Origin: an uncultured Clostridia bacterium
GTDB taxonomy: Bacteria > Bacillota > Clostridia > Oscillospirales > Oscillospiraceae
NCBI GenBank assembly: GCA_946187035.1
Contig: CAMHPQ010000009.1
Location: 1 to 37,408 of the forward strand
Length of the DNA: 37,408 nucleotides
Direction: 5' to 3'
In this document: piece by piece, positions 27,755-37,408 of the stretch
Layout: every line of letters starts with the position of its first letter
Position numbering within the stretch: the first letter of the stretch is position 1
Made by a program: the position numbers and the translations under genes
The notes under the pieces: model-generated
The model's input: only the letters and a program-made list of their open reading frames with translations
What the model was told of the DNA's origin: nothing
Database searches by the model: none

Positions 27755-28789
27755 TTAGTTTCCTTTCAGCTGGCGCTTGCGGGCCAGGTTCACCATGCCA
27801 TCCTGCATGTCGTCCAGGTTCAGCAGCATCTTGCCGCCGCCGAAGGCCGTGCAGGAGATCGCGTCCTCCACCACCACCGTGGGGATGCCGGTATCCTTCT
27901 GCACAACGGTGTCAAAGCCATAGATCAGGCTGCCGCCGCCGGACATGAGAATGCCATTCTGCGCCACGTCCGAGGCCAGCTCCGGGGGCGTCTCCTCCAG
28001 AACCATGTGCACTGCCTCCAGAATCGCCGTGGCGGGCTCGCGGATGGCTTCGATCAGCTCCGTAGAGGTGAGACGCACGGACTTGGGAAGACCGGTGAGA
28101 ATGTCGCGGCCCCGCACCTCCTCCATGCCCACCTCGGGGCGCTGAACCAGACAGCCGATGCTGATTTTGACCTCTTCCGCCGTGCGTTTGCCGATGAGCA
28201 CGTTGTGCTTCCGGCGGACATAGCGGATGATTGCCTCGTCAAAGGCGTCACCGGCGACCTTGATGGACTTGCACTCCACCACGCCGCCCAAGGAGACCAC
28301 GGCGATCTCCGTGGTGCCGCCGCCGATGTCAATGACCATGTGGCCGTCGGGTCTGGAGATATCCACACCTGCGCCAGCGGCAGTCGCCACGGCAGACTCC
28401 ACCAGATAGACCTTGCGGGCGCCGGCCTCGATGACCGCGTCGATGACGTTGCGCTCCTCCACACCGGTAATGCTGCTGGGGACCGTCACCAGAACCCTCG
28501 GCTTGAACAGGCTGAAGGAGGTGATGCGGCCAAGCATCTCGTGGAGCATGGCAGCCGTCATGTCATAGTCGGAGATGACGCCGCTCTGGATCGGATGGAT
28601 GGCGACGATGTTTGCCGGGGTTCGACCCAGCATCTTCTGCGCCTCCTGCCCCACCTTCAGCAGTCTTCCGGTATACTTGTCCACTGCCACAATGGAGGGC
28701 TCCCGCAGGGAGATGCCCTTGCCGCGGACATAAATCAGCAGATTGCTGGTGCCCAGATCAATGGCAATGTCGCGTTCAAAAATCAACAT
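27755..28789 (-). CDS. mreB: Rod shape-determining protein, MreB/Mbl family
   Basis: IAIDLGTSNLLIYVRGKGISLREPSIVA...MVIDIGGGTTEIAVVSLGG actin-like motifs. Confidence 0.95.
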   Translation of the reverse strand: MLIFERDIAIDLGTSNLLIYVRGKGISLREPSIVAVDKYTGRLLKVGQEAQKMLGRTPANIVAIHPIQSGVISDYDMTAAMLHEMLGRITSFSLFKPRVLVTVPSSITGVEERNVIDAVIEAGARKVYLVESAVATAAGAGVDISRPDGHMVIDIGGGTTEIAVVSLGGVVECKSIKVAGDAFDEAIIRYVRRKHNVLIGKRTAEEVKISIGCLVQRPEVGMEEVRGRDILTGLPKSVRLTSTELIEAIREPATAILEAVHMVLEETPPELASDVAQNGILMSGGGSLIYGFDTVVQKDTGIPTVVVEDAISCTAFGGGKMLLNLDDMQDGMVNLARKRQLKGN

Positions 28790-28831
28790 AAGCTGTTCCT
28801 CCGTATGATAGGATGACGTTTCCCGTCATTT

Positions 28832-29473
28832 TCATTCTCGTTTGCGGGCAACTGCCGCACAGTAAACCGCGTCCGCACCGGCGAGACCCAAAGTTTTCGC
28901 GCACTCGCGTACCGTGGAGCCGGTGGTGACAATGTCGTCAATCAATAGGATACGTTTTCCCGAAACACGCTCAGGTTTCAGCACCCGGTAAGCGCCGGCG
29001 ATGTTGGCCCTGCGCTTCTCCGCGGTGCCGGTGCCGGATTGGGGCTGGGTGTTTCGGATCTTTTTCAAAACCGGTTCCGGTTTGAGATTCAGTTCTTTGG
29101 CAACAGCCTTCGCCAGAAGCTCCGCCTGATCATAGCCGCGCTCCCGGAGACGCTTCCGGCTCACCGGAATCCAGGAGAGGATGTCGAACTTGTCCGAGAT
29201 TGTCTGACGGATGCAGTCCGCCACCAGCGGTGCGTAAGCCTTGGCATAACCGCTGCAGCTCTCAAACTTATACCGCAGCAGCGATTCGCGCACGTCCTTT
29301 TCGTAATAGAGCGGCGCTACACACTGGGCGACGAATTCAATTTTCTGCTTTCCAAAATCTTTGGTGTATGGCAGCATGCCCTCGCATCCGGGGCAGATCC
29401 GCACAGAGCCATTTTTGACAAACTTATGACAAAATGCGCATCTGGGCGGATAGAGCAAATCCAACAGAATCAT
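28832..29473 (-). CDS. ComF family phosphoribosyltransferase-like protein
   Basis: CAFC...CPGC zinc finger and RILLIDDIVTTGSTVRECAKTL PRPP motif. ATG 29473 overlaps recD2 stop (ATGA). Confidence 0.93.
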   Translation of the reverse strand: MILLDLLYPPRCAFCHKFVKNGSVRICPGCEGMLPYTKDFGKQKIEFVAQCVAPLYYEKDVRESLLRYKFESCSGYAKAYAPLVADCIRQTISDKFDILSWIPVSRKRLRERGYDQAELLAKAVAKELNLKPEPVLKKIRNTQPQSGTGTAEKRRANIAGAYRVLKPERVSGKRILLIDDIVTTGSTVRECAKTLGLAGADAVYCAAVARKRE

Positions 29474-31701
29474 CGGCTCTGCCCGCACTCTCCGCACATG
29501 CGCGCCCGCAGGCCGCTGTACCGTCTCCCCTGCCGGTTCTGGTCGATCATGCGGTCAGCGATCTCCGGCTCGCCCACGGCGATCAGAAGGGATTTGGCAC
29601 GGGTTATGGCCGTGTAGAACACGCTGCGTGTCAGCAGCATGGGACCGGCTCTGCCGACGGACAGAATCACCGCCCGGTATTCGCTGCCTTGGGATTTGTG
29701 AACCGTCATGGCCCAGGCATGCTCCAGCTCATTGAGCTGCTCAAAGCCGTAAGTGGCGTATTTCCCGTCGTAGTCCACCACCAGGGATTCGGTGGCGCGG
29801 TCAATGCTGAGGATCTGACCCACGTCCCCGTTGAAGACACCCAGCCCACAGGTGAGCCCGCCCGGGGTCTTGAGCATGATATCATAATCGTTTCGGATTT
29901 GCATGACGCGGTCCCCTTCTCGGAAGATCACATCACCAAAGCTGTACTCGACTTTTTTCTCCTGCGGCGGATTCAGGACGGCCTGCAGCTTTGCGTTCAA
30001 GGCCACAGAGCCCAGCTCTCTCCGCCTTGTGGGCGTCAGCACCTGAATGTCCGAGGCGGGGATGCCCATTTTCTCCGGAAGCCGCTTGGCACAGAGCTCC
30101 ACGATGGTCTCCACCGCCTTTTCGGGATCACTGCGCCGAAGGAAGAAGAAATCTCCCTGATTGCGCGTCAGCGGCGGGTGCTCGCCCCGGTTGATGGCGT
30201 GGGCGTAGGAGATAATCTGGCTCCCCGCTGACTGGCGGAAGATCTCGGTAAGGCGGATGGTCGGCACCTTCTCAGACCGGATCACATCTGCGAACATACA
30301 TCCCGGTCCGACCGAGGGAAGCTGATCGGCGTCCCCAACCAATACCAATCGGCATTCCGGCGGAAGCGCCCGCAGCAGCGCGCTCATGAGGGAGATGTCC
30401 ACCATGGAGCACTCGTCCAAAATTACGGCGTCGCACTCCAGAGGCTCCTCCTCATCGTGTCCGAAGACAACGCTCTGCCGGTCCTCGGAGATTCCAGCAC
30501 CCAAAAGGCGGTGAATGGTCTGGGCGTTCTGGCCGGTGAGCTCACTCATACGCTTGGCGGCGCGTCCGGTAGGTGCCGCCAGCAGCGTCTCCAGCCGAAG
30601 AGACTCAAACAATGCCAGAATCGCCCGGATGGAGGTGGTTTTTCCGGTGCCGGGACCGCCGGTTATGGCGATCACTTGATGGCGGCAGGCCAGGGCGATG
30701 GCCTCCTTTTGCTGATCGGCCAGCTGAATCTCCAGCTGATTTTCGATTTTTGAAGCAATGGCGTCAAAATCCTGATCATATCGGTAGGTCTCCTCCGCCA
30801 TCAAGAGCAGACGGCGAGACACCTCGCACTCGTCTTCATAGATTCTGGAGAGGTAGCACCCCTCTACGTTCGCCACCCGTTCACAGACGATGGCGCCCAA
30901 ATTGATCTGCTCGTCGAGGCTCATATCCACCAGAGATTCCGGAACATTGATCAGCTGAGCAGTGGCGGCTGCAAGCTTGTTTCTTGGGATGAAGCAGTGC
31001 CCGTTTCGCGCATTGTAGCTGAGTTCAAACTCCGCTGCCGCTGCCACGCGCTCCGGACTGTCGCCGGCAAAACCGTGGTTGAGCGCCAGCGCATCGGCCT
31101 CTGCAAAGGTGGCGCCGATCAGGTCCGTTGCGAGGATGTAGGGATTTTCCTCCACCATACCCATGGCGCGGTCCCCGAAGTATTGATACATCCGAACAGC
31201 CACCACGGGTCGGATAGACGCGGCGGCCAGCAGCTCAATCAGTCTTCGAAGGCCTACCTGCTGCCGAAACTGTTTGGAAATCTCCTTTGCCTTCTGGGGA
31301 GAGATCCCCTTGATTTCCGCCAGCTTCTCCGGGTGAAACTCCAGTATGTTCAGCGTATCGTTGCCAAACCGGTTCACCAGCATGGACGCCGTGGCCGGGC
31401 CGATGCCCTTCACAGTGTGGCCGGAGAGATAGCGGAAAATGGCGTCGGCAGTCTCCGGCATGGTGCGTTCCACATATTCAGCCTTGAACTGATCCCCGTG
31501 GGCCGGATGTCGGACCCAGGTACCCACGGCGGTCATCAGTTCGCCGGGAGCAGGATACGGGATGCAGCCCAGTACGGTGGCCTGACTGCCGTCATCCACA
31601 TCCATGCGCAGGATCGTATAGCCGTTCTCTTCGTTTTGGTATATGACAGAGGCAATGCTCCCGCTGAGCTCTGTCAGGTTTTCAGATTGCGGTTCCTCCA
31701 C
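29470..31701 (-). CDS. recD2: ATP-dependent helicase RecD2
   Basis: ITGGPGTGKTTSIRAIL, VILDECSMVDISLM, LVGDADQLPSVGPG, AWAMTVHKSQGSEY helicase motifs plus N-terminal HhH region. GTG start 31701 after GAGAGGGAG. Confidence 0.94.
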   Translation of the reverse strand: MEEPQSENLTELSGSIASVIYQNEENGYTILRMDVDDGSQATVLGCIPYPAPGELMTAVGTWVRHPAHGDQFKAEYVERTMPETADAIFRYLSGHTVKGIGPATASMLVNRFGNDTLNILEFHPEKLAEIKGISPQKAKEISKQFRQQVGLRRLIELLAAASIRPVVAVRMYQYFGDRAMGMVEENPYILATDLIGATFAEADALALNHGFAGDSPERVAAAAEFELSYNARNGHCFIPRNKLAAATAQLINVPESLVDMSLDEQINLGAIVCERVANVEGCYLSRIYEDECEVSRRLLLMAEETYRYDQDFDAIASKIENQLEIQLADQQKEAIALACRHQVIAITGGPGTGKTTSIRAILALFESLRLETLLAAPTGRAAKRMSELTGQNAQTIHRLLGAGISEDRQSVVFGHDEEEPLECDAVILDECSMVDISLMSALLRALPPECRLVLVGDADQLPSVGPGCMFADVIRSEKVPTIRLTEIFRQSAGSQIISYAHAINRGEHPPLTRNQGDFFFLRRSDPEKAVETIVELCAKRLPEKMGIPASDIQVLTPTRRRELGSVALNAKLQAVLNPPQEKKVEYSFGDVIFREGDRVMQIRNDYDIMLKTPGGLTCGLGVFNGDVGQILSIDRATESLVVDYDGKYATYGFEQLNELEHAWAMTVHKSQGSEYRAVILSVGRAGPMLLTRSVFYTAITRAKSLLIAVGEPEIADRMIDQNRQGRRYSGLRARMCGECGQSR

Positions 31702-31705
31702 GGGT

Positions 31706-32008
31706 TCACTCCCTCTCAATGAATCGAATGTGTTCGCTCCGACACAGGTTCTGCGCCAAAGCACTGGCCTCAGGCGTGAGACCAAGATCGCGCACGATGA
31801 TTTCGGCGCGCAGAATATGATTGTTTCGCATCCAAAGCAGATCCTTGAGCTGCGTTTCCAGCTCCGGTGCAGCGCCGTATGCTTCCACCACAACTTGAAG
31901 TCTGGTATTGGCACCGGGCGCAGCCGCGTGGAGCCTGTGCTTCAAAAGCAGAAGCAGGAACCCCAGCAGCAACGCAAGCAGCAGTGCGTAAATGAAACTC
32001 CACCACAT
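31706..32008 (-). CDS. Small single-TM membrane protein of unknown function
   Basis: MWWSFIYALLLALLLGFLLLLLKHRLH TM helix and about 75-aa cytosolic-like tail; fills the gap between uvrA and recD2. Confidence 0.6.
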   Translation of the reverse strand: MWWSFIYALLLALLLGFLLLLLKHRLHAAAPGANTRLQVVVEAYGAAPELETQLKDLLWMRNNHILRAEIIVRDLGLTPEASALAQNLCRSEHIRFIERE

Positions 32009-32052
32009 GCTGATCCCTCCCGCGGCAATCTATGCCGGACGCAGGAAAGAGG

Positions 32053-34875
32053 TTACAGAACCGTTTTCAGAAACTGTCCGGTGAAGCTCTCTTCACAGGC
32101 GGCGCATTCCTCGGGCGTGCCGGAGAAGACCACATAGCCGCCCTGGTCGCCGCCCTCGGGGCCGAGATCGATGATATGATCGGCAACTTTGATGACGTGG
32201 AGATTGTGCTCGATGACCACCACGGTATTGCCCGCGTCGGTGAGCTTCATGAGCATTTCGGTCAAACGGTGGACGTCCGCAATGTGCAGGCCGGTGGTGG
32301 GCTCGTCCAGGACGTAAATGGTCTTTCCGGTGCTCTTGCGGCTGAGCTCGGTGGCAAGCTTGATTCGCTGTGCCTCGCCGCCGGAGAGCGTGGTGGCTGG
32401 CTGGCCCAGCTTGACATAGCCCAGTCCCACATCGTAGAGGGTCTGGAGCCGATCTCGGATCTTCTGCTGGTTCTGGAAGAACTCCAGCGCTTCCTCGATG
32501 GTCATGTCCAGCACTTCCGCGATGTTCTTGCCCTTGAAGCGCACTTCCAGAGTCTCGCGGTTGTAGCGGGAGCCGTGGCAAACTTCGCAGGGAACGTATA
32601 CGTCCGGAAGGAAGTGCATCTCGATTTTCAGCAGACCGTCGCCGGCGCAGGCCTCGCAGCGTCCGCCGCGGACATTGAAGGAAAACCGTCCGGGGCCGTA
32701 GCCGCGCAATTTCGCGTCCTGGGTGGAGCTGAACAGATGCCGGATATCATCAAACAGACCGGTATAGGTGGCGGGGTTGGATCTGGGAGATCTTCCGATG
32801 GGGCTCTGGTCGATGGCGATGATTTTATCAACATACTCGATGCCGTCGATGCCGTCGCACTTGCCGGGTCTGGTTTTGGCCCGCTGGAGTTCAGCAGCCA
32901 GTTTTTTATAAAGGATCTCGTTGATCAGTGAAGACTTTCCGCTGCCGGAGACGCCGGTAACGCAGGTCATGACGCCCAGGGGAATGCTGACGTCGATATG
33001 CTTGAGGTTGTTGTGGCTGGCGCCGCGGATCAAAAGCGCGTGGCCGTTCCCCTTCCGGCGTTCTGTCGGAACCGGGATATAACGCTTTCCGGAGAGATAC
33101 TGACCGGTGACAGAATCCTCGCAGGCGCAGATCTCCTCCGCTGTTCCCTGGGCTACCACTTTTCCACCGTGGATACCGGCTCCGGGGCCAATGTCAATGA
33201 TGTGATCGGCAGCCCGCATGGTGTCCTCGTCGTGCTCCACGACGATCAGGGTATTGCCCAGATCCCGCAGGCGACAGAGGGTTTTCAGAAGCTTATCATT
33301 GTCCCGCTGGTGCAGGCCGATGCTGGGCTCGTCCAGGATATACACAACCCCCATCAGAGAGGAGCCGATCTGAGTGGCCAGTCGAATGCGCTGGCTCTCA
33401 CCGCCGGAGAGCGTGGAGGCCGTGCGGGAGAGGGTCAGATACTGCAGACCCACGTCCTGCAGAAACTGCAGTCTCGCCCGCAGCTCGCGCAGTATGGCAT
33501 CGGCAATCATGGCTTCCTTCTCAGAGAAAGCGACAGAGTTCAGGAAATTCAGTTCTTCCGTGATGGGAAGCTGGGTGAAGTCCGAAAGGTTCATGCCGCC
33601 CACCGTGACGGCCAGGACTTCCTTTTTCAGTCTGGCGCCGTTGCAGGTAGGGCATTCGATTTCCGCCATGCTGGCCTCCAGATCCGTGCGCATGCCGGGA
33701 CTCTGGGACTCCCGATAGCGGCGCTCCAGATTGTTCACGATGCCCTCAAAGGGTCTGGTCAGTGTGCCGTTCCCGTGATCGCTTTCATAGCGAAGATTCA
33801 GCTTTTCATCCCCGGTACCGTAGAAAATCACGTCCTGGGCGGGCTTCGGAATCTCCCGAAAAGGCGTGGTGAGCTTGAAGCGATACTTTCTAGCGATCGC
33901 CTCGAAATACATCCGGCTGACGGTGTCCTCTTTTGGCTTGGCCCAGCCACTGGCCACGATGGCACCATCCATCAAAGAGAGGGACGGATTTGGGACAATG
34001 AGGCTGGGGTCCACCCGAAGCTGGGTACCGAGGCCGCTGCAGGTTGGGCATGCGCCGTAAGGATTGTTGAAGGAGAACATTCTCGGCGTGATCTCTTCAA
34101 TGGAGATGCCGCAGTCCTCGCAGGCGTAATTCTGGCTGAACAGCAGCTCCTGCTGCAGATCGATCACATCCGCCAGTACGATGCCGCCGGAAAGGGCCGA
34201 GGCCGTTTCCACTGCGTCGGTGAGACGCCGGTTCATATCGGGTCGGATCACCAGACGATCGACCACGATCTCAATGTTGTGCTTGAGATTTTTGTCCAGC
34301 TTGATTTCTTCGGAGAGATCATAGATGCTGCCGTCCACCCGGACACGGACGTAACCGCTGCGGCGGGCATCCTCAAAAACCTTGGCGTACTCGCCCTTTC
34401 TGGCGCGAACCACAGGAGCCAAAATCTGTACCTTTGTGGCCTCCGGCAGTTCCTTGATCTGATCCACAATCTGATCCACAGTCTGCTGACGGATCTCCTT
34501 GCCGCAGTTGGGGCAGTGCGGAATGCCCACACGGGCCCACAGCAGACGCAAATAGTCGTAGATCTCCGTCACGGTGCCCACGGTAGAGCGCGGGTTGTGG
34601 CTGGTGGTCTTCTGGTCGATAGAGATGGCCGGGGACATGCCATCGATGGAGTCCACGTCCGGCTTGTCCATCTGACCGAGGAACATTCTCGCGTAAGACG
34701 AGAGACTTTCAATATAACGCCGCTGGCCTTCGGCAAAGATGGTGTCGAAGGCGAGGCTGGATTTACCCGACCCGGAAAGGCCGGTAATGACGACGAGTTG
34801 ATCTCTCGGGATCTCGACGTCGATGTTTTTCAGGTTGTTTTCCCGTGCGCCTTTCACGGAGATACTGTCGCGCAT
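32053..34875 (-). CDS. uvrA: Excinuclease ABC subunit A
   Basis: [68 protein letters not shown]; zinc fingers CxxC...CxxC; two ABC signatures. Confidence 0.99.
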   Translation of the reverse strand: MRDSISVKGARENNLKNIDVEIPRDQLVVITGLSGSGKSSLAFDTIFAEGQRRYIESLSSYARMFLGQMDKPDVDSIDGMSPAISIDQKTTSHNPRSTVGTVTEIYDYLRLLWARVGIPHCPNCGKEIRQQTVDQIVDQIKELPEATKVQILAPVVRARKGEYAKVFEDARRSGYVRVRVDGSIYDLSEEIKLDKNLKHNIEIVVDRLVIRPDMNRRLTDAVETASALSGGIVLADVIDLQQELLFSQNYACEDCGISIEEITPRMFSFNNPYGACPTCSGLGTQLRVDPSLIVPNPSLSLMDGAIVASGWAKPKEDTVSRMYFEAIARKYRFKLTTPFREIPKPAQDVIFYGTGDEKLNLRYESDHGNGTLTRPFEGIVNNLERRYRESQSPGMRTDLEASMAEIECPTCNGARLKKEVLAVTVGGMNLSDFTQLPITEELNFLNSVAFSEKEAMIADAILRELRARLQFLQDVGLQYLTLSRTASTLSGGESQRIRLATQIGSSLMGVVYILDEPSIGLHQRDNDKLLKTLCRLRDLGNTLIVVEHDEDTMRAADHIIDIGPGAGIHGGKVVAQGTAEEICACEDSVTGQYLSGKRYIPVPTERRKGNGHALLIRGASHNNLKHIDVSIPLGVMTCVTGVSGSGKSSLINEILYKKLAAELQRAKTRPGKCDGIDGIEYVDKIIAIDQSPIGRSPRSNPATYTGLFDDIRHLFSSTQDAKLRGYGPGRFSFNVRGGRCEACAGDGLLKIEMHFLPDVYVPCEVCHGSRYNRETLEVRFKGKNIAEVLDMTIEEALEFFQNQQKIRDRLQTLYDVGLGYVKLGQPATTLSGGEAQRIKLATELSRKSTGKTIYVLDEPTTGLHIADVHRLTEMLMKLTDAGNTVVVIEHNLHVIKVADHIIDLGPEGGDQGGYVVFSGTPEECAACEESFTGQFLKTVL

Positions 34876-34895
34876 CGTTTCCTCCTGGGTAAAGA

Positions 34896-35384
34896 TTATT
34901 CTGTAATGAGGTCGGCAGTGCTGCCGCGGGTGATGTCAATGAGATTCTGTGGAGCCGTCTCCACCTGGGCGCCGATCTTCCCGGCGCTGACCAGAATGGT
35001 CTCCTGATTCAGGCAGGAGGCATCGAACACAGTTCCAAACTGCTTCTTCATGCCGATGGGAGAGCAGCCGCCGCGGACATAGCCGGTGAGTGGGGTCAAC
35101 TCACTGACGTGGAGCATGGCGATGGACTTCTCCCCCACCGCCTTGGCCGCTTTCTTGAGATCCAGCTCCCCGCAAACCGGGATGACGAACACATAAGGCG
35201 TTTTGCTGGCCCCTCTGGCCACCAGGGTCTTAAACACCCGCTCCGGCGCTGCGCCGATCATTCCGGCAACGGTAAGACCATCCACGGCCTCATCCCCGTG
35301 GGGATAGCTGTGGGGCGTGTAGGGGATTTTTTTCTGCTCCAGAACGCGCATGACGTTGGTCTTGTCTGCGCCCTTCTTCGCCAT
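34896..35384 (-). CDS. ybaK: Cys-tRNA(Pro)/Cys-tRNA(Cys) deacylase, YbaK/EbsC family
   Basis: [20 protein letters not shown]...VFKTLVARG...[45 protein letters not shown]. Confidence 0.94.
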   Translation of the reverse strand: MAKKGADKTNVMRVLEQKKIPYTPHSYPHGDEAVDGLTVAGMIGAAPERVFKTLVARGASKTPYVFVIPVCGELDLKKAAKAVGEKSIAMLHVSELTPLTGYVRGGCSPIGMKKQFGTVFDASCLNQETILVSAGKIGAQVETAPQNLIDITRGSTADLITE

Positions 35385-35423
35385 GGAAATCATCTCCGAT
35401 CAGCAGACATATGATAACAACTT

Positions 35424-35452
35424 ATTATATCGGATTTCACAGCAGGATTCAA
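35424..35452 (-). promoter_or_regulatory. Sigma-A-like promoter for ybaK
   Basis: Minus strand TTGAAT (35452-35447), 17 nt, TATAAT (35429-35424). Confidence 0.7.
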
Positions 35453-35469
35453 GAAGAAAGCGTAAACTT

Positions 35470-35513
35470 TTTAAATAAAGAAAAGACCATCGGCTAATCC
35501 ATGCCAATGGTCT
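35470..35513 (-). terminator. Rho-independent terminator of rnpB
   Basis: Minus strand AGACCAT...ATGGTCT followed by TTTTCTTTATTT. Confidence 0.85.
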
Positions 35514-35514
35514 G

Positions 35515-35865
35515 ATGAGGAGCGGATCTGTAAGCCGGGTTCTGTAATCGACAGCCATCTATCTAGGCGCACCGTTGCCGATGCGCTCCAGCCACCTCCT
35601 CGGGACGGCCGGGCCGGCCTCATGTCCCTCCACGGTGTTGCTCCGGATAGAGTTTACATCACCGAACTGTCTCCAGCCGGCGCGTGCGCTCTTACCGCAC
35701 GTTTCCACCCTTGCCCAGCAGGAACTGCCGGGCGGTATCTCTCTGTTGCACTTGTCCGAGGGTCACCCCTGGCGGGCGTTACCCGTTATCCTTGCCCTGT
35801 GGAGCCCGGACTTTCCTCACGCGCAGCCTTTCGACTTGCGCCCGCGGCTGTCCGACCCGCTCGAT
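35515..35865 (-). ncRNA. rnpB: RNase P RNA (class A-like)
   Basis: Minus strand contains GAGGAAAGTCCGGGCTCC near the 5' end and ACAGAACCCGGCTTACAGATCCGCTC at the 3' end. P1 pairing GAGCGGGT/ATCCGCTC is visible. Confidence 0.95.
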
Positions 35866-35870
35866 TTGCT

Positions 35871-35899
35871 ATTGTACGCATTTTTGCTCCATTCGTCAA
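35871..35899 (-). promoter_or_regulatory. Sigma-A-like promoter of rnpB
   Basis: Minus strand TTGACG (35899-35894), 17 nt, TACAAT (35876-35871); predicted start about 35864 matches the P1 5' end. Confidence 0.8.
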
Positions 35900-35902
35900 G
35901 AG

Positions 35903-35932
35903 AAAAACCGGAGGAAATCACGCTTCCTCCGG
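35903..35932 (-). terminator. Rho-independent terminator of queH, overlapping the queH stop codon
   Basis: Minus strand CCGGAGGAA-gcgtga-TTTCCTCCGG then TTTTTCT; TGA stop is in the loop. Confidence 0.85.
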
Positions 35933-36529
35933 CTTGCTGTAGAGACAGCCGCAGTATTCCTGCCGATAGAGACCATACTGCTTCGAGAGCTCAATGCTGC
36001 GCTTGTAGCCCTCCCGTTTCTTGAAATCCGAAGGCAGGAAGGGTACGCCGTATTTCTCTCCCAGGGCAGCGCCGATCTTGTTCAGGCGTTCTGCGTCCTT
36101 ATGGGGAGAGACCGTCAGTGTGGTGCAGAACCACTCGAAGCCCTGCTCCTTGGCAAGCTTCGCGGTCTGCTCCAGACGAAGTCGAAAACAGACCGTGCAC
36201 CGAGCGCCGCCCTCCGGTTCCTGCTCCAATCCCTTGACGGCAGCGTCGTAGGCTTCCCCGTCGTAGTCACACTCCAGGATTTTGACCTCAGTAGGAGTAG
36301 GAAGCTGCGCGATGATCCGACGCTGGTTTTCCAGTCGGAGGTCGTATTCCGCCCTTGGCTGGATGTTGGGGTTATAGTATAGTACCGTCACCTGAAAATG
36401 CGGTGTCAGTGCCTCCAGAACGTAACTGCTGCATGGGCCGCAGCAGCTCTGCAGCAGAAGGGTAGGCTTCTCCCCTTCCGGAATCGCTGCAACCACGGCA
36501 TCCATTTTTTTCTGATAGTTTTCTTTCAT
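35918..36529 (-). CDS. queH: Epoxyqueuosine reductase QueH (former DUF208)
   Basis: LLLQSCCGPCSSYVLEAL...VTVLYYNPNIQP...LECDYDGEAY...GARCTVCFRLRLEQTA...YRQEYCGC. Confidence 0.95.
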   Translation of the reverse strand: MKENYQKKMDAVVAAIPEGEKPTLLLQSCCGPCSSYVLEALTPHFQVTVLYYNPNIQPRAEYDLRLENQRRIIAQLPTPTEVKILECDYDGEAYDAAVKGLEQEPEGGARCTVCFRLRLEQTAKLAKEQGFEWFCTTLTVSPHKDAERLNKIGAALGEKYGVPFLPSDFKKREGYKRSIELSKQYGLYRQEYCGCLYSKPEEA

Positions 36530-36598
36530 CGATCCATATTAAAGCACGGAGTGTGAAGCGCTTGTCACTCCACACTCCATACTTCTCTCCAAACTGAA

Positions 36599-37408
36599 TT
36601 ACGCTTTCTTCCACTTGACACCCTGGGGGGTATCCTCCAGGATGATGCCCTGCGCCTTCAGCTCGTCGCGAATGCGGTCGGCCTCGGCCCAGTTCTTCTC
36701 CTTGCGGGCGGCCTGACGGGCGGCGATCTTCTCCTCGATTTCCTTGGCGAAATCGTCATCCTCACTGGCGGCCTCGAAGGGGATGCCCAGCACGTCGCAG
36801 AGCTCCAGGAAGATGGTGCGGCAGCCCTCGGCCAGCGCCTTGGTGGGATCGGAGGCCGGAGAGACGGCGGAGTTGATCTCGCGCACCATCTCAAAGATCA
36901 CGGAAATGGCGTCGGCGGTGTTGAAGTCGTCATCCATGACAGCGTCGAACTTCTCACGATACTTGCCGAGGCTATCTACGAAAGCGGCGTCCTCAGCGGA
37001 AATCTCTCCGTCCCTGCCGTTCTGCACGAAGAAGTCCAGATTGTTCTTGGCGGTGCGCAGACGCTCCAGAGCGGCCTTGGCCTGCATGAGGATCTCGCCG
37101 GAGTAGTTCAGGGGGCTGCGGTAGTGGCTCATGAGCATGAACATGCGGATGCAGTCATAGCCATAGGCCTCTGCGGCCTCGCGGACGGTGAAGAAGTTGC
37201 CCAGGGACTTGGACATCTTCTTGTTGTCGATGTTGATGAAGCCGTTGTGGATCCAATAGTTGACGAACTTGCAGCCATTGGCGGCCTCGGACTGGGCAAT
37301 CTCGTTCTCGTGGTGCGGGAAGGTCAGATCGCTGCCGCCGCAGTGGATGTCGATGGTCTTGCCCAGATAGCGGTTGGACATGGCGGAGCACTCGATGTGC
37401 CAGCCGGG
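36599..37408 (-). CDS. cysS: Cysteinyl-tRNA synthetase, N-terminus cut off by window edge
   Basis: PGWHIECSAMSNRYLGKTIDIHCGGSDLTFPHHENEIAQSEAANG...KMSKSLGNFFTVRE. Confidence 0.98.
   Translation of the reverse strand, partial: PGWHIECSAMSNRYLGKTIDIHCGGSDLTFPHHENEIAQSEAANGCKFVNYWIHNGFINIDNKKMSKSLGNFFTVREAAEAYGYDCIRMFMLMSHYRSPLNYSGEILMQAKAALERLRTAKNNLDFFVQNGRDGEISAEDAAFVDSLGKYREKFDAVMDDDFNTADAISVIFEMVREINSAVSPASDPTKALAEGCRTIFLELCDVLGIPFEAASEDDDFAKEIEEKIAARQAARKEKNWAEADRIRDELKAQGIILEDTPQGVKWKKA

Noticed and set aside
32998-35007. 669-aa plus-strand ORF antisense to uvrA
   Set aside because: Shadow frame of a high-GC gene. The uvrA frame is unmistakable and the antisense product is low-complexity and family-less.
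35575-36382. Plus-strand ORFs across 35575-36382
   Set aside because: They lie on rnpB and antisense to queH; no protein evidence.
36548-36578. Hairpin GGAGTGTG...CACACTCC between cysS and queH as terminator
   Set aside because: Real dyad, but only a weak U tract on the transcribed strand, so function left unassigned.
1-37408. CRISPR array, toxin-antitoxin, defence island or prophage
   Set aside because: No regularly spaced repeats and no characteristic genes seen on either strand.

Overview
The window is a chromosomal region of a Gram-positive, probably spore-forming Firmicute (Clostridia/Oscillospirales-like; inferred from gene content, not tested). It is mostly housekeeping genes. Order along the window: tgt (truncated) and an Sfp-type PPTase; a response regulator / histidine kinase / DUF1385 / prmC / recA / recX / rimO / pgsA run; an AbrB-family regulator; a dCMP deaminase-like gene and a DUF2156 gene; a lipoprotein; an SseB-like gene with tRNA-Leu(UAG); DUF1015 and glpK; an alpha/beta hydrolase; an MMPL exporter with an uncharacterised partner; queA and a SpoIID/LytB-SPOR protein; tRNA-Val(GAC); a MATE transporter; xerD and a SpoIIM-like gene; a TIGR04086-like membrane protein, yajC and mreB; comF, recD2, a small membrane ORF and uvrA; ybaK; rnpB (RNase P RNA); queH; cysS (truncated). 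I saw no CRISPR array, prophage, IS element or obvious defence island, and no clearly new multi-gene system. The observations most worth checking are regulatory or organisational: a Spo0A-box-like site inside the abrB-family promoter, a tRNA-Leu gene that may be co-transcribed with an SseB-like gene, a hairpin that could hide the Shine-Dalgarno of the TIGR04086-like gene, a cluster of TTATGTAAACATAA-type repeats upstream of spoIIM-xerD, an MMPL exporter overlapping an uncharacterised extracytoplasmic partner, a GTGA overlap between glpK and DUF1015, and a histidine kinase with almost no extracellular domain coupled to DUF1385. All family names come from reading the translations; no database search was possible.
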